A DNA stretch of 64,000 nucleotides from positions 186,001 through 250,000 of the forward strand of contig NZ_SRXT01000007.1 in NCBI RefSeq assembly GCF_004792685.1, read 5' to 3'. This DNA is from Sphingomonas gei. Its GTDB lineage: Bacteria; Pseudomonadota; Alphaproteobacteria; Sphingomonadales; Sphingomonadaceae. Shown here piece after piece: positions 40,874-49,719 of the stretch. A model generated the notes under the pieces. That model saw only the letters and a list, made by a program, of their open reading frames with translations. It made no database searches and was not told the origin of the DNA. The translations under genes and the position numbers were made by a program. Positions within the stretch are counted from its first letter, which is position 1. Each line of letters begins with the position of its first letter.

Positions 40874-42690
40874 TCCTCCTCCAGCAGCGCGATGCGCATA
40901 TTCTCGCGAAGGACTTCGCGCGGCAGGAAGGGCGAGAGGTCTTCGAGCGGCGGCGAGGTTATCCGCCCGTCGGGATGCGCCTTGGCGCTGAGCTTGGGCG
41001 CGAAGCCGACATGTTCGTCGACCATGATCTCGCAGAGCACCGGGCCCTCCGTCGCCAGCGCGGAAGCGATCGCGCCGGGCAAGTCGTTATGCGATTCCGC
41101 GCGGAAATAAGCGAAGCCGAACGCCGCGGCGAGCTTGGCGAAATCGGGAAAGGTGACGTTGCTCTTGGGCCCGCCGCCGACCTCGACCCCGTTGAAGAAA
41201 TTGCGCTGGGTCTGGAAGATCGAGACATAGCCGTTGTTGTTGATCAGGAACACCTTCACCGGCAGACCATTGCCGGCGATCGTCTGCATTTCCTGCAGGT
41301 TCATCATGATGCTGCCGTCGCCGGCGATCGCGATCACGCGCTGCTTGCCGCGGGTCGCGGCGCACACCCCGATCGCGGCGGGCAGGTCGTAGCCCATCGT
41401 CGCGCAGCCCGAATTGGTCCACAGCCGCTGGCCGCGCTTGATCTCGGCGACCTGGAAGCTGACCACGCACGCGCTGCCATTGCCGGTGACCACGACATCG
41501 TCTTCGCCGAGCTGGGCGAACAGCGCCTCCATTGCGACATAGGGGTGCACGGTCGGACCGTGATTGCGATATTCGGGAAGCACCGCCGGGAAGCTCCAGA
41601 CGCGCTCGCGCGACCATTCCAGCCATTCGTCGTGCGCGGGGGTGGGCCCTTGATAGGGCGCCTCGAGCAGAGCGGGGATCAGGTCGGCGAGGTCGGCCAA
41701 TACGGGCATGTCGGGTACCACCGTCGGCTTGCGCAGCTCGACGGGGTCGATATCGACCCAGATCTTGAACGCCGCGCGCGCGAAGGTCTTCCAATTATAG
41801 CTGACCTGCCGGATGTTCAGCCGGCTGCCGAGGACGAGCAGCAGATCGGCGCTCTGCGTGACCATGTTGCCGCCGCGATCGCCCACGCTGCCGGGTCGTC
41901 CGGCGTATAGCGGATGCGCGTTCCATAGCACGTCGTGCGCGTTCCACGCGGTCACCACCGGCACGCCGAGCTTGTCGATCAACTGCAGGAACTCGGTATG
42001 CGCCCCGCTCAGCCGCACCCCGCTGCCGGCGAACACCACCGGCCGCTCCGCGGCGCGGAGCTTGTCGAGGATGGCGGCTGCGGCGGCATCGAGATCGGTC
42101 GCCTTCCACGGCTCGTCGAGCTCGGCGGGATCGAACCCGGCGAGCTGTGCCGGATCGATCCTGGCGGCCTGCACGTCGAGCGGAATGTCGAGCCACACCG
42201 GCCCCGGCCGCCCCGACGTGGCGAGATACAGTGCCTTTTCGAGATGGTAGCGGATGCTCAGCGGGTCGGTGACCATCGTGACATATTTGGTCACCGGCCG
42301 GACCAGTTCCTCGATGTCGAGCTCCTGGTCGCCGAACTGGCGCAGCGGCAGCCCGGTGGCGCGGACGGTGGTTTCGGTCTTCACCTGGCCCGAGATCACC
42401 AGCATCCCGATCGAATCGACATAGGCGCCGTACACGCCGGTGATCGCATTGGTCCCGCCCGGGCCCGAGGTGACGTTGACCACCGCGAGCCGGTTGGTCA
42501 GCCGGTAATAGGCCTCCGCCGCCATCGACAGCGCCTGCTCGTGATGCGCGAAGGTCGTGGCGAGCTTCGGGTGGGTGCCCAGCGCATGGTTGAGGTGCAT
42601 CGCGCCGCCGCCGGTGATCATGAAGACATGGTCGATGCCGTGCGCGGCGATCCGGTCGGCTACCCAGTCAGCGAGCTTTACGAGAGTCAT
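40870..42690 (-). CDS. YerE-like thiamine-diphosphate-dependent enzyme (acetolactate synthase family)
   Basis: 606 residues from ATG 42690 (ATGA overlap with the reductase gene). The catalytic Glu51 in FAHHEQALSMAAEAYYRL and the ThDP motif GDGS (457) ... NNNGY (484-488) are intact; RNIRQVSYN-type and VFAGSGVRLSGAH mark the middle domain. Within the acetolactate-synthase family the sequence (FMITGGGAMHLNHALG, VTSGPGGTNAITGVYGAY, DSIGMLVISGQ) best fits YerE, which adds an acetyl unit from pyruvate to C4 of a CDP-4-keto sugar. Being next to rfbF/rfbG strengthens this. Ordinary acetolactate synthase is less likely since no small subunit or ilv gene is near. Confidence 0.75.
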   Translation of the reverse strand: MTLVKLADWVADRIAAHGIDHVFMITGGGAMHLNHALGTHPKLATTFAHHEQALSMAAEAYYRLTNRLAVVNVTSGPGGTNAITGVYGAYVDSIGMLVISGQVKTETTVRATGLPLRQFGDQELDIEELVRPVTKYVTMVTDPLSIRYHLEKALYLATSGRPGPVWLDIPLDVQAARIDPAQLAGFDPAELDEPWKATDLDAAAAAILDKLRAAERPVVFAGSGVRLSGAHTEFLQLIDKLGVPVVTAWNAHDVLWNAHPLYAGRPGSVGDRGGNMVTQSADLLLVLGSRLNIRQVSYNWKTFARAAFKIWVDIDPVELRKPTVVPDMPVLADLADLIPALLEAPYQGPTPAHDEWLEWSRERVWSFPAVLPEYRNHGPTVHPYVAMEALFAQLGEDDVVVTGNGSACVVSFQVAEIKRGQRLWTNSGCATMGYDLPAAIGVCAATRGKQRVIAIAGDGSIMMNLQEMQTIAGNGLPVKVFLINNNGYVSIFQTQRNFFNGVEVGGGPKSNVTFPDFAKLAAAFGFAYFRAESHNDLPGAIASALATEGPVLCEIMVDEHVGFAPKLSAKAHPDGRITSPPLEDLSPFLPREVLRENMRIALLEEE

Positions 42691-43697
42691 GGTTTCCATC
42701 CGTTGGAGAGCGCGGTCCGGCGGATCGCTTCGTCGAGCCCCACCGTCGCAGTGACGCCGAGTTCGGCGCGGGCGCGCGCGGTCGAGGGTACGTAGCGGCC
42801 GGGATTCCAGCCGGGATCGGGCTTGCCGAGGATCTCGACGCCGGGTCCGCCGAGCAAGGCCGCGGTGCGCCGGGCAAGCTCGGCGATCGAGACCGCTTCT
42901 TCCGACCCCATGTTGACCACGCTGCCGGGCTTCCCCGCGATCAGCAGCGTCCACAGCCAGACGGTGAGATCGGCTGCGTAGAGATACGAGCGTACCGCTT
43001 CGCCCGATCCGACCACCCGGATCGTGCGGCCCTGCATCGCGTCGCGGATGAAATTGCCGGCGGCGAAATGCACGTCGAGCGAGAGCAGGGGCCCGAGCAA
43101 CGCGAAGATCCGCGCGTTGACCACGTCGACGCCGAATTGCTTGGCATGGATCGCGCACAGCATCTCTGCAGCGCGCTTGCCTTCGCCATAAGCCGAAAGC
43201 GGGTCGCACGGGTCGGGGCCGCCGCGATACGCCTCGTCGACATGGCGCACTTCCTGCGGCTGCGCGCCATAGACCGCGCCCGAGCTGAGGAAGAGCAAGC
43301 GCGCTTTGTCGTCGCAGGCGACGGCCAATGCGCGGCGGGTTCCTTCGACGATCGTGTCGAACATGCGCCGCGGATCTGTGGCGTTGAGCGCGGCGCTCGC
43401 GTCGGTCGCGGCGTGAATGACGTGGGTATAGTCGTCGCCGGGGGCAACGAAGCTGGTGACGTCCCCCTCGATCACCCGGAAGCGGCGCGCGAGATGCGGC
43501 GCCCGCTTTGCGAACCCCTGGGGGTCGCGGCTGAGCACGGTCACCTCCGCGTCCACGCCGGAGCGCGCGAGCGCCTCGAGCATCCACCGGCCGATGAACC
43601 CGGTCCCGCCGGTCATGAAGATCCGCGCGCCGGCAAGCTGCGGCCACAGCGGCGCCAGCGCCTGGTCGATCGCCGCCAGATCCTGCTCGAAGATCAT
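42687..43697 (-). CDS. NAD-dependent sugar epimerase/reductase (YerF-like position)
   Basis: 336 residues from ATG 43697. The extended-SDR motif IFMTGGTGFIGRWMLEALAR and active pair Tyr-x3-Lys in SAYGEGKRAAE with FLSSGAVYG are clear. It belongs to the NAD-dependent epimerase/dehydratase family and occupies the place of YerF, which reduces the acetyl branch of the CDP-sugar to hydroxyethyl. Family alone does not fix epimerase or reductase. Overlaps its neighbours by 4 bases on each side. Confidence 0.78.
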   Translation of the reverse strand: MIFEQDLAAIDQALAPLWPQLAGARIFMTGGTGFIGRWMLEALARSGVDAEVTVLSRDPQGFAKRAPHLARRFRVIEGDVTSFVAPGDDYTHVIHAATDASAALNATDPRRMFDTIVEGTRRALAVACDDKARLLFLSSGAVYGAQPQEVRHVDEAYRGGPDPCDPLSAYGEGKRAAEMLCAIHAKQFGVDVVNARIFALLGPLLSLDVHFAAGNFIRDAMQGRTIRVVGSGEAVRSYLYAADLTVWLWTLLIAGKPGSVVNMGSEEAVSIAELARRTAALLGGPGVEILGKPDPGWNPGRYVPSTARARAELGVTATVGLDEAIRRTALSNGWKP

Positions 43698-44986
43698 GCC
43701 GGTGCCAGCCCCAGCGTCGGGCGGTGCGTCCCATGCGCGCGGACCACCCGCACCAAGCTGTCGAGCGCCAATGCCCACAGGATCAGCGCGACCAGCCCCG
43801 GGCGCACGAAATGCCCGATCGCCAGCCCGAAGCTGGGACTGACCGGCTGCCCGCTCAGCCAGCTGTCGATCGAAAGCTCGAGCACGGTCGAAAGCGGCCA
43901 GTCGGCGACCAGGCACAGCAGATAGGCGCAGACGATCGCGACGATCGGGCCGACGCCCTTCCACGGCTCGAGCAACACGAGGAAGAGCAGGAAGGTCTGG
44001 GTATAGCCGCCCGGCGACTGCGTCACGAGATAGGCGGCGAGCAGGATCGTCGAAACCCGGTGGAGTGGCAGCGCCTTGGGCTGGAGCCACGCGCCCGCCA
44101 GCGCGAGCAGCGCGATCGCCTGGCTGGCGCGGATCACGATCGGCACGACGAACTCGATCGTCTCGACGGTGCGCGACGGCACGAACTGCAGCACCGGAAT
44201 CTGCGAATTCCGGATCATCAGGAACGGCGCATAGCTGGTGGAATAATGGATCTCGTTCCACACCTGCCCGCTCTGGAACACGACCCAATTCGCGGTGTTG
44301 ACGACCAGCTCGACGGGCGTGCCGGCGCCGACGATCGCCAGCGTGACGAGGTAGACGAGGATCGTCGCGATCGCACTCAGTTCGAGCGCGCGCCAGTCGC
44401 GCTTCACGGCCTGGGCAAGCACGGGCAGCAGCAGATAGGGCTTGAAGTTGATCGTCGCCGCAGCCGCCAGCCAGCGCCACGGCCCGCGCGTCGCCAGCGG
44501 CCCGTGCGCGATGACGAAGCAGGCGAACGCGACGAGAATCAGATTGCCGCGCTCGAGCGTGAACAGCAGCGGCAGCCCGAGCCCGAAGGCGACCGTCCGC
44601 ATCGGCGCGGTGCGCGGATCGACGCGGCGGAAGCTCAGCCAGACGAGCGCCACGTCGAGCAGATAGAATGCGAGGATCACGCTCCGGCCAAGCCAGTCGC
44701 AGTCGCGGGCGTAGAAGGGCGACTGGAGATAGCATCCCGGCAGGCTGAACAGGTCGAGGAACACGAAGGACAAAGGCGGGTAGATGCTGCGCCATACGTC
44801 ATAGGCGCCCGGGCGGTTCGCCCAGAACGCGGTGTTGAACCAGTCCATGAAGGTGTCGCTGGTGTCGAACACGAACGGCTGGGGCAGATAGCCCGTCTCG
44901 CGAAAGGACATCGCCGTGGCGACCACGCTCGCCACCACGGCGAGCGCGAGGATGAGTTCGGGCAGCAGGCGCAGGCGTGCCCTCAC
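43694..44986 (-). CDS. GT87/DUF2029-like membrane glycosyltransferase
   Basis: 430 residues from GTG 44986 (GTGA overlap with the GT2 gene). About ten helices; the outer-loop SIYPPLSFVFLDLF and GNLILVAFACFVIAHGPL and KPYLLLPVLAQ fit the GT-C superfamily (GT87 polyprenyl-phosphate-mannose-like or DUF2029). It likely uses a polyprenyl-linked sugar to decorate a periplasmic glycan. With the GT39 gene (36118) it gives two GT-C enzymes in the locus. Confidence 0.7.
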   Translation of the reverse strand: MRARLRLLPELILALAVVASVVATAMSFRETGYLPQPFVFDTSDTFMDWFNTAFWANRPGAYDVWRSIYPPLSFVFLDLFSLPGCYLQSPFYARDCDWLGRSVILAFYLLDVALVWLSFRRVDPRTAPMRTVAFGLGLPLLFTLERGNLILVAFACFVIAHGPLATRGPWRWLAAAATINFKPYLLLPVLAQAVKRDWRALELSAIATILVYLVTLAIVGAGTPVELVVNTANWVVFQSGQVWNEIHYSTSYAPFLMIRNSQIPVLQFVPSRTVETIEFVVPIVIRASQAIALLALAGAWLQPKALPLHRVSTILLAAYLVTQSPGGYTQTFLLFLVLLEPWKGVGPIVAIVCAYLLCLVADWPLSTVLELSIDSWLSGQPVSPSFGLAIGHFVRPGLVALILWALALDSLVRVVRAHGTHRPTLGLAPA

Positions 44987-45951
44987 GGCCGCCTGATCAG
45001 GGTGCGCGCGGCAGGGCGGGCGCGGTCGGCAGGGAAATTGATTCGCTCTTCCTCGATCACCAGCGGCACGTTGCGGCTGCGCTCGGCGAGCATGCGCACC
45101 TGCTCGCCGATCAGGCCGAGGAACAGCAGCAGCACCGCGAACATGCCGAAAGCGAGCGCAAAGCCGATCAGCGCGAGGATCGGCCCGTCGAGCAGCCCGG
45201 CGACGATCACGCCGAGCGCGGTCAGCCCGGCGATCCCGGCGGCGACGCACGCCAACAGGATCGGCAGGCGGAGCAGCGACTTGGCCGATCCGGCAAGCGC
45301 CGAGAGCGCGAACGAGGCGAGCGCGCCGATCCCGTTCTTGCTCGTCCCCGCGGCGCGCTCGGGCCGGTCGACCGGCACCACCGCCAGCCGGAAGCCGCTC
45401 TCGACCAGCATCCCGCGAAAGAAGGGCTCGGGCTCGTTCCACGCCGCCAGCGTGTCGACCACCACGCGATCGAACAGCCCGAACCCGGTCGCGCCGGGGA
45501 TCACCGGAATGTCGCCGAACCTGCGCAGGAGAGCATAGCCGAGCCTGCGCACCGCGCCGAGCAGCGGCGATGTCCGCTCCGACCGCCTTTGTGCGAGCAC
45601 GACCTGCGCGCCGGCGCGCCACTGCGCCACGAACGCGCCGATCATCGCCGGCGGGTCCTGGAAGTCGGCGCACATGCCGATCACCGCGGCGCCCTCGGCC
45701 TGATAAATGCCATAGGTCGGCGAGCGCATCTGGCCGTAATTGCGGTTGTTGAAGATCGCGCGGATGCGCGGGTCCTCGGCGCACAGCGCGCGCATCAGCG
45801 CGCGGGTGCCGTCGGTGGAGCAATTGTCGATCAGCAGGATCTCGTGCGAGCGCGCATGCTGCGCTGCCTCGGCGGTCACCGCCGCGCAGATCGCCCGGAC
45901 ATTCTCTTCCTCGTTGAAGCAGGGAATGACGATCGACAGCTCGGGCGTCAT
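44983..45951 (-). CDS. GT2 family glycosyltransferase, GtrB/DPM1-like
   Basis: 322 residues. The GT-A part has LSIVIPCFNEEENVRAI, ILLIDNCSTDGT and GMCADFQDPPAMI (D-x-Q-D-P-P, the hallmark of polyprenyl-phosphate sugar synthases), then two C-terminal helices (LACVAAGIAGLTALGVIVAG and GFALAFGMFAVLLLFLGLI). It should attach a nucleotide sugar to undecaprenyl phosphate on the cytoplasmic face. The GtrA flippase in the same operon would then move it outside. Confidence 0.88.
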   Translation of the reverse strand: MTPELSIVIPCFNEEENVRAICAAVTAEAAQHARSHEILLIDNCSTDGTRALMRALCAEDPRIRAIFNNRNYGQMRSPTYGIYQAEGAAVIGMCADFQDPPAMIGAFVAQWRAGAQVVLAQRRSERTSPLLGAVRRLGYALLRRFGDIPVIPGATGFGLFDRVVVDTLAAWNEPEPFFRGMLVESGFRLAVVPVDRPERAAGTSKNGIGALASFALSALAGSAKSLLRLPILLACVAAGIAGLTALGVIVAGLLDGPILALIGFALAFGMFAVLLLFLGLIGEQVRMLAERSRNVPLVIEEERINFPADRARPAARTLIRRP

Positions 45952-47036
45952 TGCGGCGCCTTGCGCCCGAAACGCAGGTCGATGCCGGTGGCGGGCGCGT
46001 AGATTTCGGTGAACAAGGCCAGCGCGACCAGCAGCGCCAGCAGCGCCACTGCCGGGATATTGTACTTGCGCTCGGAATCGAGCCGCGGCGCTTCGATCAG
46101 CTGGACGTCCGACGCGGTTTCCGCCGCCAGCGTCTCCACCGCGACTTCCTCGGAGGAGCGCGCGTAGACCTCGTACAGTGCCTGGGCGAAGCGATAGTCG
46201 CGATAGAGATTGAGATACTCGCCCGAAACCTCGGACAGCCCGGCGACATTCGGCCCGGCAACGCCCGCGCTCGGGCTCGCGGTCCGCGCGATCTGGCCGC
46301 GCAGCGATGCCACTTCGGACTGGACCGCCTGAAGCTGCGGGTTCTCCTCGCCCTGGAAGCGCTGGAGCGTCTGCAGCTCGACCAGTTTCGCCTGGAGCTG
46401 CGCCTCGAGCCCGGCGCGCAGCGACAGTGCGGAGCCGAGCTGCGCCTCGGGTTCGGCCAGCCGGTTGCGCCGCCGGAAGGCGTTGAGCGCGGCCTCGCTC
46501 TTGACCACGCGGCCGGCCGCCTCCTTGAAGCGCTCCTGCACCACGTCGCGCTTGCGCTGGACGCGGTCACGGCCCAGCGCGATGATCCGCTCGCTGATCG
46601 CCAGCACATAGGCGCGGGTCAGCGCCTCCGCCCGAGCGGCATCATGCGTGCGCACTTCGACTTCGACGATCCCGCCGGTCAGCGAATGCACGTCGACTCT
46701 CTTCGCCAGCGCGATGCGGGCGCGGTCCTGGCTGGCATAGCCGTCGGGCCCGACCAGCTTGAGCTTGGCGATCACTGCGTCGGTCACTTCGGTGCCGCGG
46801 GCGATCGCCAGATACATGTCGATCGGCTGCTTGGCGCCGCCGAACAGGGCGGCGAAGCCCTGGAGCTGCCCGCCGAGCGCATTCATCATCGAGCCGAGCC
46901 CGATGCTGTTATTGTCCTGCGGCACGAGCTTGGCGCGCGCGACATAAGGCTGCGGGAACACGCACAGCAATGCGAGCAGCGCCGCGAGCACCGCGTAGCC
47001 GATCCGCCGCCGACGCGGGTCCGTGAACAGGCTCAT
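45948..47036 (-). CDS. Wzz/PCP-type polysaccharide chain-length protein
   Basis: 362 residues. Helix 1 (IGYAVLAALLALLCVFPQPY) and helix 2 (IPAVALLALLVALALFTEIY) flank a long periplasmic coiled-coil region (about 130-270, rich in Glu/Arg/Gln/Leu), the layout of Wzz proteins, with a short cytoplasmic tail and no tyrosine-kinase domain. It controls length or export of a polysaccharide together with the Wza-like partner it overlaps. A separate kinase would be needed if it were a Wzc system; none is in the window. Confidence 0.82.
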   Translation of the reverse strand: MSLFTDPRRRRIGYAVLAALLALLCVFPQPYVARAKLVPQDNNSIGLGSMMNALGGQLQGFAALFGGAKQPIDMYLAIARGTEVTDAVIAKLKLVGPDGYASQDRARIALAKRVDVHSLTGGIVEVEVRTHDAARAEALTRAYVLAISERIIALGRDRVQRKRDVVQERFKEAAGRVVKSEAALNAFRRRNRLAEPEAQLGSALSLRAGLEAQLQAKLVELQTLQRFQGEENPQLQAVQSEVASLRGQIARTASPSAGVAGPNVAGLSEVSGEYLNLYRDYRFAQALYEVYARSSEEVAVETLAAETASDVQLIEAPRLDSERKYNIPAVALLALLVALALFTEIYAPATGIDLRFGRKAPQ

Positions 47037-48886
47037 TCGGTGAGGTTCTTGATCGAGGACGCGCCGACCAGTCCGCCGAACAACGTGCCGGTGATGTCGC
47101 GCAGCCGCGCCCAGAACTCGCCGCGATTGGCGTCGATCGGCACATAGACCAGGTCGCCCGGCAGCGCCGGCGCGCGCAGCACGCGCTTGCCGTCGGCCAG
47201 CACCGTGCCGTTGGCGCGCACGACGAAGACTTCGCTCTTGTCGCCGAGCTTCTGCACCCCACCCGCCAGCCGGATGAATTCGCCGACGGTCGCGCCCTCG
47301 CGATAGGCGAAGGACGCCGGCGTCGGCACCGCGCCGAACACGCCGACGGTCACCGGGCGCGGCGGCACATAGATGGTGTCGTTATTCTCGAGGATCAGCT
47401 CGCCGGGCAGCGCTGGGGCAGTCACCGGCAAGTCGAACACCAGCCGCCCGCTGGGTTTGCGCTCGCGCAGCTGATCCACGATCGAGCGAACCAGGGTCAG
47501 ATTTGCCGGCTGGACGAGCTGGGCGCGATTGGCCGACGTCACCGGCTGCGAGGTTAACAACAATTCCACATCCTGCACCGCCCGGTCGAAGCTCTGCTGC
47601 TGCTGCGCCTTGACGCTGTCGCGGGTGATCACGCTGGCATAGGGAAAGGCCTGGCCGGTCAGCCCGCCGGCCTGCGCCACGACATCGGCAAGGCGCGTGC
47701 CCGGCTTGAAATAATAGCGGCCGGGCTTCGATACCTCGCCGCTGATCGTGACGAGCACCGCCTGCTGCTCGAGCGGCCGCGCGATGCCGACATTGGAGAG
47801 TACGCGGACGATGTCGCCGCGCCGCGCCTTGCGCATCGCCGCGTCGGCGGCGCTCAGTTCCTCCCAGCCGGTCTGCCCGCGGCCGAGCGAATCGAACACC
47901 ATCAGGCGGGTTGCATCCGCCACGGTGTTGACCCCGCCGGCATAGAGGATCGCGTCGTTGACCGTCTCGCCGGGCGCGAGCTCGAAGATCGCCTCGCGAT
48001 TGACGCTGCCGATCACCGCGACCTGCTCGCCGGCGGGTGCGATGTAGAGCACGTCGCCGTTCTGGAGCACCGAATCGCCGCTGCGGTCGCCCTTGAGCAG
48101 CAGATCGTAAAGGTCGAAGTCCGAGACCAGGCGCCCGCCGCGGCGCAGCTGGATCGAGCGGAAGCTGCCGCCCGCCGCCGGCCCGCCCGAGGCGAGCACC
48201 GCGTTGACCAGAGTCGACAGGCTGCCGACGGTGTAGGATCCCGGCGCTGCGGCGAATCCGGTGACGTAGACGGTCACGCCGTGCAGCCGGCCCACCGCGA
48301 CTTCGAGCTGGAAACCGCGATATTGCCGCGACACGCGCCGCGCGATCACTTCGTGCAGGTCGCCATAACGCACGCCGGCGACGGTGATCGCGCCGATCCG
48401 CGGCACGAAGATCCGCCCCTCGCTGTCGATCGTCAGCCGCAGATTGGCCGCCTGCACCGGCCCGGTTAGGCCGAGGACGAGCTCGTCGCCGGGGTTGAGC
48501 CGGTAATCCGGCGGCACGGTCGCGGTAGGACCGGCGGTGAAGTCACGCGCGCCGGGCACCAGCAGGTCGGTGCCGAAGCGGCGCAGCATTGTCCCGGCCG
48601 CCGCGGAAACGAAGCTTTCGAATTCGCTCGGGCGGGCGGGCGGCACCGGTTTCGCCGGAGCGTCTTGCGGGCGTTCGCGCGGATCGGTGGCCGGCACGTC
48701 GATCACCGTCGGCTGGTACGGCGCGACTTCGGCCTGCGGAACCGCGACTTGCGCCGCGGCCGCGCGCCGCGCGAGCGGATCGGCTTGTTGTTGCCCGCCC
48801 GCGACCGGCGCGGCGAGCTGCGCCGCCGCCGGTACGGACGCGACGGCGAGGGCGCAGCCGGCGAGAAGCATGCATCGGGCAATCAT
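47033..48886 (-). CDS. Wza-like outer-membrane polysaccharide export protein with SLBB domains
   Basis: 617 residues from ATG 48886 (ATGA overlap with the upstream gene; ATG 48898 also in frame). The N-terminus is hydrophobic (CMLLAGCALAVASVPAAAQ); LLAGC could be a lipobox or AAA-Q a normal cleavage site. The export domain starts DYRLNPGDELVLGLTG and RIFVPRIGAITVAGV, followed by three or more SLBB-like repeats with G-V-x-V-x-G (VTVYVTGFAAAPGSY, VLVTISGEVSKPGRYY, VTVGVFGAVPTPASF). It is much longer than E. coli Wza (379). It forms the outer-membrane channel for the polysaccharide handled by Wzz. Confidence 0.85.
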   Translation of the reverse strand: MIARCMLLAGCALAVASVPAAAQLAAPVAGGQQQADPLARRAAAAQVAVPQAEVAPYQPTVIDVPATDPRERPQDAPAKPVPPARPSEFESFVSAAAGTMLRRFGTDLLVPGARDFTAGPTATVPPDYRLNPGDELVLGLTGPVQAANLRLTIDSEGRIFVPRIGAITVAGVRYGDLHEVIARRVSRQYRGFQLEVAVGRLHGVTVYVTGFAAAPGSYTVGSLSTLVNAVLASGGPAAGGSFRSIQLRRGGRLVSDFDLYDLLLKGDRSGDSVLQNGDVLYIAPAGEQVAVIGSVNREAIFELAPGETVNDAILYAGGVNTVADATRLMVFDSLGRGQTGWEELSAADAAMRKARRGDIVRVLSNVGIARPLEQQAVLVTISGEVSKPGRYYFKPGTRLADVVAQAGGLTGQAFPYASVITRDSVKAQQQQSFDRAVQDVELLLTSQPVTSANRAQLVQPANLTLVRSIVDQLRERKPSGRLVFDLPVTAPALPGELILENNDTIYVPPRPVTVGVFGAVPTPASFAYREGATVGEFIRLAGGVQKLGDKSEVFVVRANGTVLADGKRVLRAPALPGDLVYVPIDANRGEFWARLRDITGTLFGGLVGASSIKNLTE

Positions 48887-49713
48887 GAGGCGGGGCATTC
48901 CAATTCGATGAGGCCCGCGTCGGGGCCGAGCAGGACAGTCGCGGCCTGTTCCCAAAGATCTTCGCTCGCGGCGGCGAGAACGCCGATTCCGGCGCCGCCG
49001 ACGCGATAGGAGGACCGGTCCCAATGGGTGATACGGCCGCCCGCCTCGGAGAGAAACAGGGCGCCGGCAGCATGGTCCCAGGGCAGGATGCGCTGGAACA
49101 AGGCGATGTCGTCCTCGCCGAGCGCCAGCCGCGGGTAGCTCGCCGCGGCGCAGCGCGGGACGGGGACGATGTCGAGGTGCAGTTCCGCCTCGGCATGCAC
49201 CCGTTCGCGCCGATCGCGTGCGAGGAAATGGGTGCCCAACGCCGCGCGCGGCCGCGCGGCACCGGTCGGTCGGGCGCGGACCGGCGCCCCGTCGACGGTC
49301 GCACCCTTGCCGCGCGCCGCCTGGCAAAGCCGCCCGCTCAGCGGATCGAGCATCCACCCTTCGATCGGCACGCCGTCCTCGACCAATGCGATCATCATCC
49401 CGAAGGGCTCGCGCCCGCTCGCGAAATTGGCGGTGCCGTCGAGCGGATCGATCAGCCAGACCAGCCCTTCCCCGGCGCCGTCGAGCAAAGCCGGGTCTTG
49501 TTCGGCGGCCTCCTCGCCGATGATGCGCGCGCCCAGCCCGATCGCCGCCAGCCCGTCATGCAGGCGAAGCTCGGCCTCGCGATCGACCACGGTGACGATC
49601 TCCCCCGCGGTCTTGGTCGTAACCTCGTGGCTGGCGAGCGCGCGGAAGCGCGGCAGCACCACCTGCGCGGCGACGGCACGCAGCAGCGCGGAGACTTGGT
49701 CAGCAAGCGGCAT
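48883..49713 (-). CDS. Inositol-monophosphatase family phosphatase
   Basis: 276 residues with the metal-site motifs GEE (IIGEEAAEQDP, near 65), WLIDPLDGTANF (near 86-97) and LPWDHAAGAL. The family hydrolyses inositol phosphates, 3'-phosphoadenosine phosphate or sugar phosphates. In this operon a sugar-phosphate or sugar-nucleotide clean-up role is plausible. It is 6 bases from the aldolase gene and overlaps the Wza-like gene by 4. Confidence 0.85.
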   Translation of the reverse strand: MPLADQVSALLRAVAAQVVLPRFRALASHEVTTKTAGEIVTVVDREAELRLHDGLAAIGLGARIIGEEAAEQDPALLDGAGEGLVWLIDPLDGTANFASGREPFGMMIALVEDGVPIEGWMLDPLSGRLCQAARGKGATVDGAPVRARPTGAARPRAALGTHFLARDRRERVHAEAELHLDIVPVPRCAAASYPRLALGEDDIALFQRILPWDHAAGALFLSEAGGRITHWDRSSYRVGGAGIGVLAAASEDLWEQAATVLLGPDAGLIELECPAS

Positions 49714-49719
49714 GCGCAG

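Noticed and set aside
40870..42690. Plain acetolactate synthase for branched-chain amino acids
   Set aside because: No regulatory subunit or ilv genes nearby, and it is coupled to deoxysugar and glycan genes; YerE-like assignment fits better.
43724..45538. 604-codon plus-strand open frame
   Set aside because: Antisense to the GT-C and GT2 genes; charged low-complexity product without ribosome-binding site.
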